NCBI GenBank assembly: GCA_036867785.1
Contig: CP145412.1
Coordinates: 1,550,001 to 1,614,000 of the forward strand
Source of the DNA: Plasmodiophora brassicae
Taxonomy: Eukaryota; Endomyxa: Phytomyxea; Phytomyxea; Plasmodiophorida
Reading direction: 5' to 3'
Length of the DNA stretch: 64,000 nucleotides
Positions 20,859 to 30,855 of this stretch are shown here, piece after piece. Both the position numbers and the translations under genes were made by a program. The stretch's first letter is position 1. Each line of letters opens with the position of its first letter. The notes beneath the pieces were generated by a model. That model ran no database searches, was not told the origin of the DNA, and saw nothing but the letters and a program-made list of their open reading frames with translations.

Positions 20859-20865
20859 GCAACAC

Positions 20866-20876
20866 TCGTTTTTAAG
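20866..20876. repeat. Right copy of 11-bp target-site duplication
   Basis: TCGTTTTTAAG, a direct copy of 7977-7987. Confidence 0.65.
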
Positions 20877-20923
20877 TGCGCGAAGTCCGACGTCCCTCAC
20901 CAGCTGGTGATCGTCGTCGATAG

Positions 20924-21785
20924 GTGGCAGCGTCGTCATGTGGCGGTATGTCGCGCGGCAGCGCATGCGAATGTCAAGGCCGTCCCGATGCGTGTCGTCA
21001 ACGCCCGTCAAACTGGACTACCCGTGGTCGCTGGCGTCCGGCGACGCCGATCGAGAGGTACCTGCGCGTCCACGATGGGGCAGAGTACCATTTGGTGGGT
21101 GATGATGACATACCTCGTCGTCGGCAGGAGCTGGCCCTGCCTAGCCCGGTTCGATCGCCGTACATGGATTTCATGGCCTGGTGGCAGTTCCATGCCATGA
21201 GACTGATGGTCAACGCGAACGTCGACCAGGCCGATTTCCTGCGAGGATGCCGACAAGGCAGGTGAACCACTCGTTGACCATCCGGCATCCCCCCTTCGTT
21301 GTTGACGAACCAACCGTGCCCGGTAGTGTTCCACCGGATCAACGACATCATCGGGAACGAGCAAGCGGATGACGCTGACGGGCTGTGCAAACCTGCCCTG
21401 GTCCAGGCCCTGAGGACGACGTTCGAGAGCAACGCCGCCAAGTCGTCCCTGCGGCCGTCGCTGGAGATCTCGAACCTGACGGCCTGGGTCGGCGGCCTGT
21501 ACATGGACCCCAACGAGGAAGGCAACGAGCTATGGGCGACCATCGACGGTACACAACCGCATTGCACTGGCGCCATTGCAGGCTGTCCGCCGATTCACCG
21601 CCCCCTGCACAGTCCTGTACTCCTACACGGCGCGCATCCTGTACCAGGATCGCGAGACGTCGCGCCCGGTCGACGTCGACGACGACGCCAACGCGCAGCC
21701 GCAAGCCAGGCTGTCCATGTACCGCCTGCAAGGGTGCGTCATGGGCAAGGCGCGCACCGAATGGGTCGTCAGCGCCATTGTCTAG
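20924..21785 (+). CDS. Possible Tim44/MAIP1-like (NTF2-fold) protein
   Basis: Three coding stretches on the plus strand look related to the Tim44/MBA1/MAIP1 NTF2-like domain of mitochondrial matrix proteins: about 21030-21261 (YMDFMAWWQFHAMRLMVNAN then ADFLRGCRQ), 21327-21548 (VFHRINDIIGNE ... LVQALRTTF) and 21582-21785 (LYSYTARILYQDRET ... YRLQGCVMGKARTEWVV). Plausible introns lie at 21262-21326 and about 21549-21581, but their phases do not fit the three frames. A one-base surplus near 21257 would explain the first clash. Either the gene has indels (decay or assembly error) or my splice choices are wrong. The 5' end abuts the Mutator-like element, so its promoter may be displaced. The family call is tentative. 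Confidence 0.35.
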
Positions 21786-21897
21786 TCCAGCACGATCGTA
21801 CCGCTGCAGCACCCTGCCCTCGTCCTTCTAAAGAGTACATCGCCGTTGGGTCCAACGCGGCCGGCACCCACTGCTATTATTAGTCACGCGCGACACG

Positions 21898-22491
21898 ATG
21901 GGCGGCAGCAGCGTGGCAGACCCGGACGCGATCGTCGAGCAGGTGACCCGGCAGCTGGCCGACCTGCTGCAGGCGTACAGGAGCGTCGTGCAGGAGAACG
22001 CCGAGCTGCGCGAGGAGAATGCGGGCCTGCGCCCGTCCCACCTCATGAGCCAGCGCTCGACGGGCGTCCGCATCGTGCCGCGACCGGTGGCCCCTCTCGA
22101 CGAGCGCCAGGGTCGGGATCTGGTCACGCGCGCCACCGCCCTAGCCGCCGCCGGCGACCAGGAGGGCGCTGTCCGGTTCCTGAGCAGCGTCGTCGACGAT
22201 TGCGGGTCGGTCGCGGTTCGCGACCAGGCCCTGGGGCAGCGCGCGCTTCTCCTCCTGCGCCTCGGGCGACACGCCCACGCCCTGCACGACGGCCACGAAC
22301 TCACGGCTGCCCACCCGGACGACCAGCGCGGGTACGCCGTCATTGGCGCCGCCTACCTGGCCATGCGCCTGTACCCGGCCGCCGTCGCCATGTTCGAACG
22401 CGCCCGGCGACTGGCGACGCGTCGCGAACACCTGGCCGTCATCGACGAACGCCTGCGCCAGGCACGGCAAGGCGCCGGCGCGCAGCGATAG
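21898..22491 (+). CDS. Small coiled-coil plus TPR-like protein
   Basis: An uninterrupted 197-residue frame. Residues about 10-45 form a heptad-like helix (VTRQLADLLQAYRSVVQENA). From about residue 75 the sequence has TPR-like helical pairs (ALAAAGDQEGAVRFL, QRALLLLRLGRHAHAL, AAYLAMRLYPAAVAMFERAR). TPR arrays bind partner proteins. No enzyme motif is seen and I do not recognise a specific orthologue. It converges on the RRM gene with 93 bp between. Confidence 0.65.
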   Translation: MGGSSVADPDAIVEQVTRQLADLLQAYRSVVQENAELREENAGLRPSHLMSQRSTGVRIVPRPVAPLDERQGRDLVTRATALAAAGDQEGAVRFLSSVVDDCGSVAVRDQALGQRALLLLRLGRHAHALHDGHELTAAHPDDQRGYAVIGAAYLAMRLYPAAVAMFERARRLATRREHLAVIDERLRQARQGAGAQR

Positions 22492-22584
22492 TACACGTTG
22501 CGATGTGGTCGTCTGCCGGTCGGGCATGTGTTGTATTCCCGGTGGACGTCGTCGTCGTCGTCGCGGGCCCTCTGCCGTTGAGCC

Positions 22585-23854
22585 TCACCCGGTGGTGCCG
22601 CAGGTGTTGTTGGTGTCGTGGGGGTCCCCCTGGCCGTCGTTGCCGCCTTCCTTGCTGCTGGCGGTGGCCACGTGTCCGGCCAACACCCTATAGTCGATGA
22701 TGGCGGGGGCGTACGGCGGGTAGGCGGCGCCGGCGCCCGGGACGTCGAACCAGCCCGGCTGGTACGGGTACCCGCGCGCCTTGCCCGTCGCCGGTCGCCC
22801 GTGTCGCCTGGACGACATCATTCGTTTCAGCAGGGCGCGTGCCGAATGCTGCCGGTGGCCATAGTTGCAGATGACGACGCCGCCGTTCAGCGTGCCGCCG
22901 TTCATGGCCTTGATGGCGGCGGCGGCGGAGCGCTCGCCGTCGTCGCCGAACGGGTAGTAGACGAAGCCGAACCCCTTCGTGCTGCCGTTCCTGTGGCGCG
23001 GCAGGACGACCTTCTCGACCGGCCCGAACTTGCTGAACACGTCGCGAAGGTCGGCGTCGGTGACGGCGCGGTCCTTGCCGAAGTGGACGTGCACGTTGTT
23101 CAGGTTCGTGTACGACCAGTCGACGACGCAGGGCGGGCACCCTTCGTGCAGGACGACGCCCTGGCATTGCTCGCGGACGCGTTCGGCGATGGCGCGCGTC
23201 GCGAACTTCACCGAGCACTGCGACTGGCCCGGCAGGATCTCCTCGATCTCGAACGGCCCGAACCGTCCGAGCATCGCCTCCAGGCTCGACGCCGTCGGCG
23301 CTGGGCCCACGTTCCTCAGCACCAGCGTGTGGTTCTTACGTGCCCACCCGATCCGGATCCGCTGCGAGCACAACTCTGCAGGCGGCGTCAGAGGCGGGGC
23401 GCCGTCGGCGCTGGGGGGACACGTGTCGCGTACCCTGGTGCGAGAAGGCGTTCTCGGCGGCCGCCCTGGTCGAGAACGTGACGAACCCGTAGCCGAGCGG
23501 CTTCTTCGTGATCCGGTCCACTTTGATCTGGACCTGGTCGACGTCGCCGTACGGGCAGAACGCCATCAGGACGTCCATCTGCACGTACGCCAACGTCTGG
23601 TGAGGCGGCGAACGAACGCGGTTCGCGGGCGGCATCGGGCTGACCTCGGTGGCCTCAGCGGGAACGTCGCCGAGGAAGAGCGTGCGGTTCTCGGCGTCGT
23701 CGATGTCGGCGCCGCCGCCGCCTTCTCGTAATAGATGGTGCTCGGCCTGGACGGCGTCGCCGGCCTGCTGCTCGTAACTGGATCGTTTGTCGGGCTCGCC
23801 GTTGTCCGCCATGGCCCCTGTCAGGATCGCCATGCTGTCAGTGGGGAACGTCAC
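22585..23854 (-). CDS. RNA-binding protein with three RRM domains
   Basis: Exons 23854-23645, 23578-23434 and 23375-22585 give 381 residues. The first intron is 66 nt and leaves the frame open if retained; removing it restores a normal RRM (LFLGDVPAEATE then MDVLMAFCPYGDV). The second is 58 nt. RRM1 covers about residues 55-130 (RNP1-like GYGFVTF), RRM2 about 135-215 with weaker RNP motifs (TLVLRNVG), and RRM3 about 215-300 (RNP1 KGFGFVYY). The tail is Gly/Pro/Tyr-rich and low complexity. The layout recalls CELF/ELAV-like or PABP-related regulators, but I cannot name an orthologue. Confidence 0.8.
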
Positions 23855-23911
23855 GTCGTGCGTATATGCAGGGAAGTCGGTGCTGGGGGTTGGGTACGTA
23901 CGACCCGGCGA

Positions 23912-24298
23912 CTACTGTCCAAGCGCCTGCCGGCACAGACGTACCGTTTGCTTTGTCGCAGGTGTGTGTGACTGATCAGGTTGTGGGCGCGAGGCGTTCC
24001 CGTTGTCCGCGAGCTGAACGCGCTGTGGGCAGAGCACGAATCGCCCACTGCAATGATCGAATGACGTGGCACTGGCAACGGCCGCTTCGGCAGCACTTGC
24101 AAGGTTCGGATGGTGGTTGGCAGCCAGCGCGATCAGGTCTCGGGCCACGAGATTCTTACCGCCGACCTCGTACGCCCGATCGTCATCCATATCATGCATT
24201 GCTGGGGGCTCCTGCTTTTCTGCCCGAATCTGATCACCGAATATTTCCTTCGCCACAAGCGTCATGGTACGCTCGAAGTATTCGAGTTTACTCGTCAT
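23912..24298 (-). CDS. Hypothetical small protein
   Basis: A 128-residue frame from MTSKLEYFERTMTLVAKEIF upstream of, and in the same direction as, the RRM gene. The first 90 residues have ordinary amino-acid usage (helical start, acidic middle, then LVARDLIALAANHHPNLASA). The tail is less convincing and may be intronic or past a splice site. No family recognised. Confidence 0.35.
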   Translation of the reverse strand: MTSKLEYFERTMTLVAKEIFGDQIRAEKQEPPAMHDMDDDRAYEVGGKNLVARDLIALAANHHPNLASAAEAAVASATSFDHCSGRFVLCPQRVQLADNGNASRPQPDQSHTPATKQTVRLCRQALGQ

Positions 24299-24983
24299 GT
24301 CTCGCTGCGCGTGTCACGTGAGCGGTGAGACATCCGCGCCTGAGGCCGTGCTGTGGCTCCCAAGGCATCTGCGCCTGATGCCGAAAAGCCTTCAATGTGC
24401 GTCGTTAGAGGCAAGCGCGCGTTCCTATCAGATTGTGGCGCTACTGATAATGACAAAGAAGCAAATTTGCGGCAACGACGACGATGAAAGCCACACAAAT
24501 CACCCATTCGAAACAGCGTCTCCATGCCACCCTGGTTGGCCGAACCCCGCGATCTTCGACCAGCATTAGCACAAGTTATGCATTACTTGTTGGGCGGCAT
24601 CGTGCGCGATGAAACAATCCGGGACAGCCGGCACCAGCAGGCTCTCGACGGTGTGGGAGTTTGTGCTTCGATTGGTACTCGATCAGGCGTGGGGTTAACT
24701 GGTGTTCGTCAAGGCGGCATAACAGGCTCGACTGCCCTAATTGGCGCTAACTGGTCGTCTACGTTTGACCTGCTAACCACCACCAGCCACAGGAGTAACC
24801 ACGCCAATTGTCATGGGTGCCCTAGGTGATATTTGCATTGAATCGGGCGACCGCCCATCGCGTACGGCCGGTCGTCGACCGCCATCACGATCGTTCATGC
24901 TGGAACAAAGGGTCCACTGCCCATCATTGGTCTGCGTATGTACCGTATAATATAACAGTGAGAGCGGCAACGTCACGCAGGCC
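24299..24983. other. Intergenic stretch, nothing recognised
   Basis: About 685 bp before the end of PEX11. Locally less GC-rich than the genes; no supported coding signal. Confidence 0.4.
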
Positions 24984-25787
24984 TTATGTGGCGGCCAGCG
25001 CCTTGACCCACAACTTGTAGAAGCCGCACGAGGCGGACAGGAGGCCGAGTACGGCGATGGCACCCTTCGACGTGCTCAGGTGAAGGGCGTACGATGTTGC
25101 GACGCCCAGGTCACCGGCCATCTTCCAAAGGCCGACCCAGAGCATGGCGCGCTTCGCTTCCAGCTTCCTCAGCGTGCCGTCGGTGTCGTCCGGGCTGGCG
25201 CCCGTGTCGACCTGCTGCTGGCGGGTGGCGCGCAGGACGGTGATCTGTTCGTTGACGTGGTGGAGCTGGACGAGAAGGACGAATATGTCAAAGAAGCAGG
25301 ACGAGAACCAGACACGATCCGCCCATTGCTCGAAGAACGACGTCGCCGGGGCCGAGAAGAACCCGAGGCTGCCGAAGAAGGCCAGATCGTCCAGCATGTC
25401 ATTGACGTTCCCGATCCAGTTGTTGACCGCACTGGCGATGTTATCGGCCGGCGGCTTCCAGGACGTGTCGCGAATCGCCGGCCAGGAATACATGCACTTG
25501 AGCAGGCGAAGCACCTTACGCGACTGGGACATATGCTTAATGGCGCCCTGCAGGCGCTTGTCGACGTCGGTCGTCACCCGTCCAGTCGCCCAGTAGTGGG
25601 CATATCGCAGCGAGTACTGCAGAATCTGAACACGACGTCAGTCGGTGCGCGGTCGGCGACGACGAACGGGGCGGGACAACGACGCAACCTTGGCGCCCTT
25701 GTCGGTGCCATCGGTCTGCAGGAGAGCGTAGGCCAGGGGGCGCGTCCACCACGGCACAAGTCGTGCCTTCGGCGCCGCAGGAGCCAT
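24984..25787 (-). CDS. PEX11: Peroxisomal membrane protein PEX11
   Basis: Exons 25787-25689 and 25625-24984 (63-nt intron) give 246 residues, the usual PEX11 length. Family signatures are clear: the N-terminal TDGTDKGAKILQYSLRYAHY region spans the splice site, MSQSRKVLRLLKC follows (the amphipathic helix that bends membranes), then NNWIGNVNDMLDDLAFF, and a C-terminal hydrophobic segment (GAIAVLGLLSASCGFYKLW). PEX11 drives peroxisome elongation and division. Its presence argues that this organism has peroxisomes. Confidence 0.87.
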
Positions 25788-25914
25788 CGTCACCCCGTCC
25801 CGCCTCACCTACACGCCACCATCACACTGGAGATGGATGCCCGGCGATAGACGCGACGCACTGGACACCGCCACAGCCTGCCACGGTCAACCCCCAAAAT
25901 ATAAAAAGAACAGC

Positions 25915-26000
25915 ACACTGCAAAACTGCAAACACCCGGCGACTGCAAAACTACAAACACACGGCGAGTGCGACTGCAAAACTGCAAACACACGGCGACT
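25915..26000 (+). repeat. Short tandem repeat of about 27-33 bp units
   Basis: Three to four imperfect copies containing ACTGCAAAACTGCAAACAC and CGGCGACTG between PEX11 and the DTW gene. Confidence 0.7.
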
Positions 26001-26058
26001 GATTCCGCCGAAGGTGCGCCAGTGAAGTCCGTGGCGCGCGCGCGCACCAAACGGCGCC

Positions 26059-26880
26059 ATGCAGCCGCTGCGTCATCACGCCAGCCTGCCGTTGCCGGCG
26101 TTCAGTCGGCCGCGGCCGCCGACGGTCGCGCCTGGGCAGGCGGCGCGGACGACCCGGGACTATAGGCACGGTGCGGATTTCACGGGACAGGAACCGATGC
26201 CCGAGGACCCGTCGCTGCGGATGGGCGTGCTGGCGCGGCGCTACTACGGAATGTACTGTCAGTTCGTTGCAGGCGCCGTCGATAAGCATAAATGCCAACG
26301 ATGCTGGTTCTTGGCACAGAATTGCGCATGCGAGGCTATGGAACGCGTCTCTGGCAGCGTGTTTGCCCCGCATCGGGTCCTGCTGCTGATGCACTTCCGG
26401 GAGCTCTGTCGTGCGTCCAACTCCGGTCGCATTCTTCTCGCGCCGCCCTCGAACCGCTGCTTCGTCTTCGGGATGCAAGCGCAGGAGTCCGCATTGATCG
26501 GGGAGATCAACGCTTTCAAGGGCAGGAGCGTGATCCTGTGGCCCGGTCCGGGGTCGATCACGTTCGAGGAGCTGCGGCGTGAGCCCGGCGAACAACTTCA
26601 AATCATTGTTCTGGATGGCACCTGGAACAATTCCCGTGCCATGGACCGCGTCCTCCCTCGGGACATTCCCCGCGTGCGCCTGAGCGGGAGCACGAGAACG
26701 GAGTTCGGCGGGACCCGGAAGCATAAGGATAAGGAGCGCGTCTGCACGGCTGGCGCCTGCCTGCATGCGCTGCGAGAACTCGGCGCCCCGCCGGGACAGC
26801 TGCAGCCGCTGGCCGACGCCATCAACGTGTTCTTCGACACGCATTCCAACCAGCGGCGCATCGACAGGCTACGAGAATAA
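26059..26880 (+). CDS. DTW-domain protein (tRNA aminocarboxypropyltransferase family)
   Basis: A single 273-residue frame. The DTW domain starts with a zinc-type Cys cluster (CQRCWFLAQNCACE, about residues 79-92). It continues with LLLMHFREL, the core motif LDGTWNNSRAM (DTW here read as DGTW), RVRLSG and TRKHKDKERVCTAGACLHAL. Family members (TapT/DTWD1/DTWD2) add the 3-amino-3-carboxypropyl group to uridine in tRNA using S-adenosylmethionine. The start is uncertain: a Met at residue 47, closer to the domain, is also possible, and the arginine-rich lead could be an organelle-targeting sequence. Confidence 0.8.
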   Translation: MQPLRHHASLPLPAFSRPRPPTVAPGQAARTTRDYRHGADFTGQEPMPEDPSLRMGVLARRYYGMYCQFVAGAVDKHKCQRCWFLAQNCACEAMERVSGSVFAPHRVLLLMHFRELCRASNSGRILLAPPSNRCFVFGMQAQESALIGEINAFKGRSVILWPGPGSITFEELRREPGEQLQIIVLDGTWNNSRAMDRVLPRDIPRVRLSGSTRTEFGGTRKHKDKERVCTAGACLHALRELGAPPGQLQPLADAINVFFDTHSNQRRIDRLRE

Positions 26881-27216
26881 CGTATCGCCGACGGGCATAC
26901 CCATACTGATACACGCTACGCGTTGCATGTCGAGTGTTCTTGACGTATCGCTCCACGCCAGGGGATTTCCGAAGTTCCAGAAGCCGTTTAGAAGGGCAGT
27001 TCGACCCGGATCCAAGGCCGACCCTGATCTGCCATACGCTCACCCAATCGGTGGTGCGCGCGAGCAGTCACATTGGAACGATGGCGATGGCACTCGCCCG
27101 TCTGGTCTAGTCGGCTACACCGGCGTTCGTGCTAGCGCATGCATGGGTCCAATAATCAGACGGACGCGTCCGTATTAGGAGCGAGATGGCGCAACGACCG
27201 CACGAGTTCCAGGCCA
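26881..27216. other. Intergenic stretch between convergent genes, nothing recognised
   Basis: About 335 bp between the DTW gene stop and the ATAD5-like stop. Confidence 0.4.
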
Positions 27217-29099
27217 TCACGCGTGAGAGACTTGTGCAAATAGTGGACAAACCTGCCAGGCACACAGATTCAGCGCCCAGTTCCGCAAACCGAATGCGAC
27301 GACGGCCTGGTACCTTCGCCTGGACGACCTCCCGTGGCCCACCTCGACTTGCCGTCGCTGTTCAACTTCCTGGATCTGGCGAATTGCCGAGCCATGATCG
27401 ACAAGGAACGCGCGTGACGATGGGGAGTGCGTCGGGCGAGGCCACGCTTTGCGGTGCTCGAACCAGATGGCCTTCGCTTGGTCCACGCCGGGAGACACGC
27501 TTGGGCAATGTCTCAGTTCCGTTGCAGAGCCCACACTGCCTCCACGACGGTGCCGCAAAGCAATGCCGATGACGGACGCTGTCGTCGTCTTGACCAGGTT
27601 GCCCACCTGCCCGGACAGGTCCGGGATGTGCCCAGTGGCAGACTGCCACACGTCGGACAGACTGAACGCGTCGGACAGCGACGCCAGCAGCGGGCAGTCG
27701 TCGTCCAGCAGCGACAGGTAGTTCAGGTGAGCGACATCGGGCCCAACGTCGGCGTCGAGATCGCCCAGAATGGACCGGTCCGCCCGATCCGACCCTAGAG
27801 CGGGCGCATCGACCGCCCCCGTCACTCGCCGATACAGATCGATCGAGCCCATTGCTGACAGATGGTTCTCGTCCAGCTTGCGCCGACGATGGACCGGGAT
27901 CCAGAACTGCATCGCATTGAGGAGACGTCGCCAGTCGTGGTGGAAGTAGTCGATCACGCTGCTCAGGTTGTCCACCGACGGGAGCTGACGAGCGCCCATC
28001 GCAATCGCCACCGATGTCGCGTATTCGACCATCGTCGAGCCATCCGGTTCCGATAGGTCAAACACGTATGCGTCCGGCAGGCGCACAGAAAGGTCGTCGG
28101 GGAGGTCGGCACAGGTCAGAACGATCGGGCGCCGCGTGTTCACGGCCAGGTCCTGGACGCCCTTCACGAACGCGGTGTCGCCGTCGAGAACAACGTCGAC
28201 GTCGTCAATGAGAAGCGCACAGTGACGACGACGACGACGAAGAGCACGGACACCCTCGCCATTCCGCCTTCGTTTGGCGTCCCTCTTCGAAGGTTTCGCT
28301 GACGATGGCCCGTCGGTGACCCATGACGACTGCGTCGCTTCCTGATCGCAGCGGGTGAAGATTAGACGCAGGCGGCGACCGGGAGCCGAAGGAGCCCTAT
28401 TACCTTGAAACGCGACTCCAGGTCCGATTTGGAGCGCCGATCGGACGTGTTGATTTCGATCACGCCATGGGAGTCGCTGTTGAGCTTGGCGAGACAGGCG
28501 TGGATGGCGGACGTCTTCCCGGATCCGACCGGCCCACGAAGCACAACGACACGGCACAGCGCCGGCGTGTCGTCCACGTCGTCGTCGCTGTCGTCCACCA
28601 GCCAGTTGTCGTCGTGCCTGGCCCTGTCGCGTGCCTCGACCCGATGCCGTTCCAAACCGACAATAACGTCGTCCTCGTCGTCGTACGGCTTCTTGTCCAG
28701 GAACGCCTCCAGCCAGGCCGTTACCATTGCGTCGACGTCTGCGGTCGCGCATCGCGACGCCTGGAACAGCCGGGTCCACAGTCGACTACCCGACATCGGG
28801 TCGCCCATCCGCGTCGCAATCAGTCCTCGCAGCAACGCCTCATCGCGGCACCGCCCATCCCGGACGGCCCTCTGCACGAACGCGTCGACGTCGCCGACGT
28901 CGTCTGCATCGCCCCCGCCGGCAGCGTCCTCATCACCGCCGGTCAGGTCGATCACGTCCGCCGACGACAGCGACTTGCGCGCGGCATCCGGCGGTGACGG
29001 TGCTGCCGCCGCCGACGACGACGACGGCCCCCTGAAGAACGACCGGATCGACGATTGCTTCCTGGCGGCGGCGGACATGCGAATGCGGTGCGTTGCCAA
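27217..29099 (-). CDS. ATAD5: ATAD5/Elg1-like PCNA-unloading AAA+ ATPase
   Basis: Exons 29099-28404 and 28341-27217 (62-nt intron) give 606 residues. An N-terminal PIP-box-like KQSSIRSFF (residues about 14-22) would bind PCNA. Acidic spacers follow. The Walker A motif is LRGPVGSGKTS, close to the TGPxGxGKT of Elg1/RFC1. A Walker B-like strand ALLIDDVDVVLDGD follows, then the collar-type DWRRLLNAMQFWI typical of ATAD5. Elg1/ATAD5 forms an RFC-like complex with Rfc2-5 and removes PCNA from DNA after replication. This copy is far shorter than the roughly 1,840 residues of human ATAD5, near yeast Elg1 (about 790). ORC1, also a replication AAA+ protein, lies further on at 59975-62234. Confidence 0.82.
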
Positions 29100-29427
29100 A
29101 ACGCCCCCTCACACTGCTGACCAACGCCGCGGGTCAGGCGGGCCCCCCGACCACGCGCCGTCGACCGGACACGCACACGCGTGCAGTTGCCTGCGAGCTG
29201 CAGCCAGCACGCCGCCGCCAATCATGTTCGTGCGGCGCCATTTGTCTGCATCCGACCCGCGTGCCGGCCGACCGACTGACGCTGTTGGGAGGCAGCCCGG
29301 CGTGTGTGTGCGTGTTGAGGGGGGCGGCGGCGGGGGGTATTTTTACGCGGGAACGATTTTGTCGTCGTCGGCGTTTTGCGTGACGCCGGCGACACGTTGA
29401 CGTACCGCTGGTGTTAACCCCGTCATC
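29100..29427. promoter_or_regulatory. Divergent promoter region of ATAD5-like and SNF4 genes
   Basis: 328 bp separate the two starts. A G/T-rich run near 29300-29340 stands out. No conserved box can be claimed by eye. Confidence 0.4.
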
Positions 29428-30693
29428 ATGGCGTCGACGGCAGGGGCGTCCCCCGACCCCGGGACGACGGCGATGGTCGTCGACGACGTGGCCAACGGGA
29501 GCGAGGCGGAGCGCACGCAGGCCGCCCGTGCGGACGTGCAGCGGTTCCGCGACGTCACGCTCGACATCCTGCGGAGGTCGACCTGCCTCGATATCATACC
29601 GGACAGCGGGAAAGTCGTCGTGTTTGACTCCGAGCTCCCCATCAAGCACGCCTTTTTCGGTCTCGTCGAGCACGGTTGGCCCCATTCGGGATCGTGGCTG
29701 GGCGCCGCTGACGACGTGCACGCCCTGTGGATGCAGATATCAAGTGCGCCCCCGTGTGGGATTCCAGGACGTGCGACTATTCTGGCATGATCACCGTCAC
29801 CGATTTCGTATGCCTGCTGCCGTGCGATATGCGGGGAACGCCTTGGTGCTCAGCTCTGCCTGTTCACGTGTAGAACGCCATCCTGCTGCACTTCTACGAC
29901 TCGGCCGAGTTTCGGCAATCGACCGACAAGTTCGCCCTGAAGCTGGGCGAGTATACCGTTCGACAGTGGAACGAACTGAAGCGCGGCGACACCCCGCTGC
30001 CCCGGCCGAAGCTGTTCTTCACGCTTCCCGAGGACTCGCTGCTGGACGGCGTGCGCGTCCTCGTCGTGCGGAACATTCACCGCCTCCCCGTCATGCAGCT
30101 TAGCCCGGAGAACGTCATCCTCTGCATCAACAACCTGCAGCGAATCCTCAGGTTCATCCTGCACCACATCGAGGCGCGTGGGCAGTCGTCGCTGCTGGAG
30201 CGGATCCGGGTCGGCGACCTGCCGGTGGGGTCGTTCGGCGACGGCTGCGCCAGGATCAGCGGATCGATGACGCTGATCGAGGTTCTGAAACTGCTGAAAC
30301 GTAGCAGGACGCCTGCGGTCGCGATCGTCGACCAACAGGGCAGGTATGTGGACGCGTACAGCAGGAGCGACGTGCGGTACCTCGCCGTCGACATGACGCA
30401 TGACAAGTTCGAGAAGCCGATCATTGACATTGTGTCGATGCGCGAAGTAAGTGTGCCGGCGGGCCCGCGTCTGACGCGGTCTACGATTTGGCTAACCGCG
30501 CGTGCTGTCCCAGAACCGCATGCTGACCGTGACCAGGCGGACAACGCTGGACCGCATGTTCTCGAGCCTTCTGTCGAGCAGGAAGCACGCCTGCATTGTC
30601 CTGGACGACGACAGGGTCGTCCTGGGGATCCTGTCCCTCAGCGACGTGTTCCAGTTCTTCCTCGAGAATGACCTACAGCCGCCCAATACATAG
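29428..30693 (+). CDS. SNF4: AMPK/SNF1 gamma subunit (SNF4) with CBS domains
   Basis: Exons 29428-29674, 29737-29807, 29874-30446 and 30514-30693 give 356 residues, close to yeast Snf4 (322). CBS1 shows DIIPDSGKVVVFDSELPIK then DIKCAPVWDS and MITVTDF. The linker IRQW-equivalent is TVRQWNELK. Later repeats carry RVLVVRNIHRLPV, RTPAVAIVDQQGRYVDAYS and KHACIVLDDDRVVLGILSLS, which supply the adenine-nucleotide pockets. The gamma subunit senses AMP/ATP for the AMPK trimer. Introns of 62, 66 and about 67 nt all keep the CBS motifs intact. Confidence 0.9.
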
Positions 30694-30855
30694 CATCTAT
30701 TTCGACATTGCTGCTGGGTCGCACGTGCAACGATTCACACGCGGTCGCAGAGCGACGACGACCGACGACGATGACGAGCAAAGGAGGAGGGTACCCGGGA
30801 TTCTATACGGCCGCGGTCGGCACACGGGCAGGCGCGCGCCACGACGACGACGCCG

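Larger units (their letters stand above)
7988..20865. mobile_element. Mutator-like DNA transposon carrying cysteine peptidases, with a nested chromovirus
   Basis: The element is 12.9 kb as it stands, or about 7.6 kb without the 5.3-kb retrotransposon inside it. Its near-identical terminal inverted repeats lie at 7997-8149 and 20705-20858, with the 11-bp direct repeat outside. Contents left to right: AT-rich end, a possible 5' coding part, a 147/155-bp minisatellite, a transposase fused to a papain-fold peptidase (split by the retrotransposon), and a second peptidase gene. Long inverted repeats, the duplication length and the GCM/WRKY finger all point to the Mutator superfamily. High similarity of the two ends suggests a fairly recent insertion. 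Confidence 0.8.

Noticed and set aside
7988-20865. Reading the 12.9-kb inverted-repeat element as a Polinton or other capsid-bearing element
   Set aside because: No capsid, protein-primed polymerase, packaging ATPase or retroviral-type integrase is seen outside the nested LTR element. The transposase finger and 11-bp duplication fit the Mutator superfamily.
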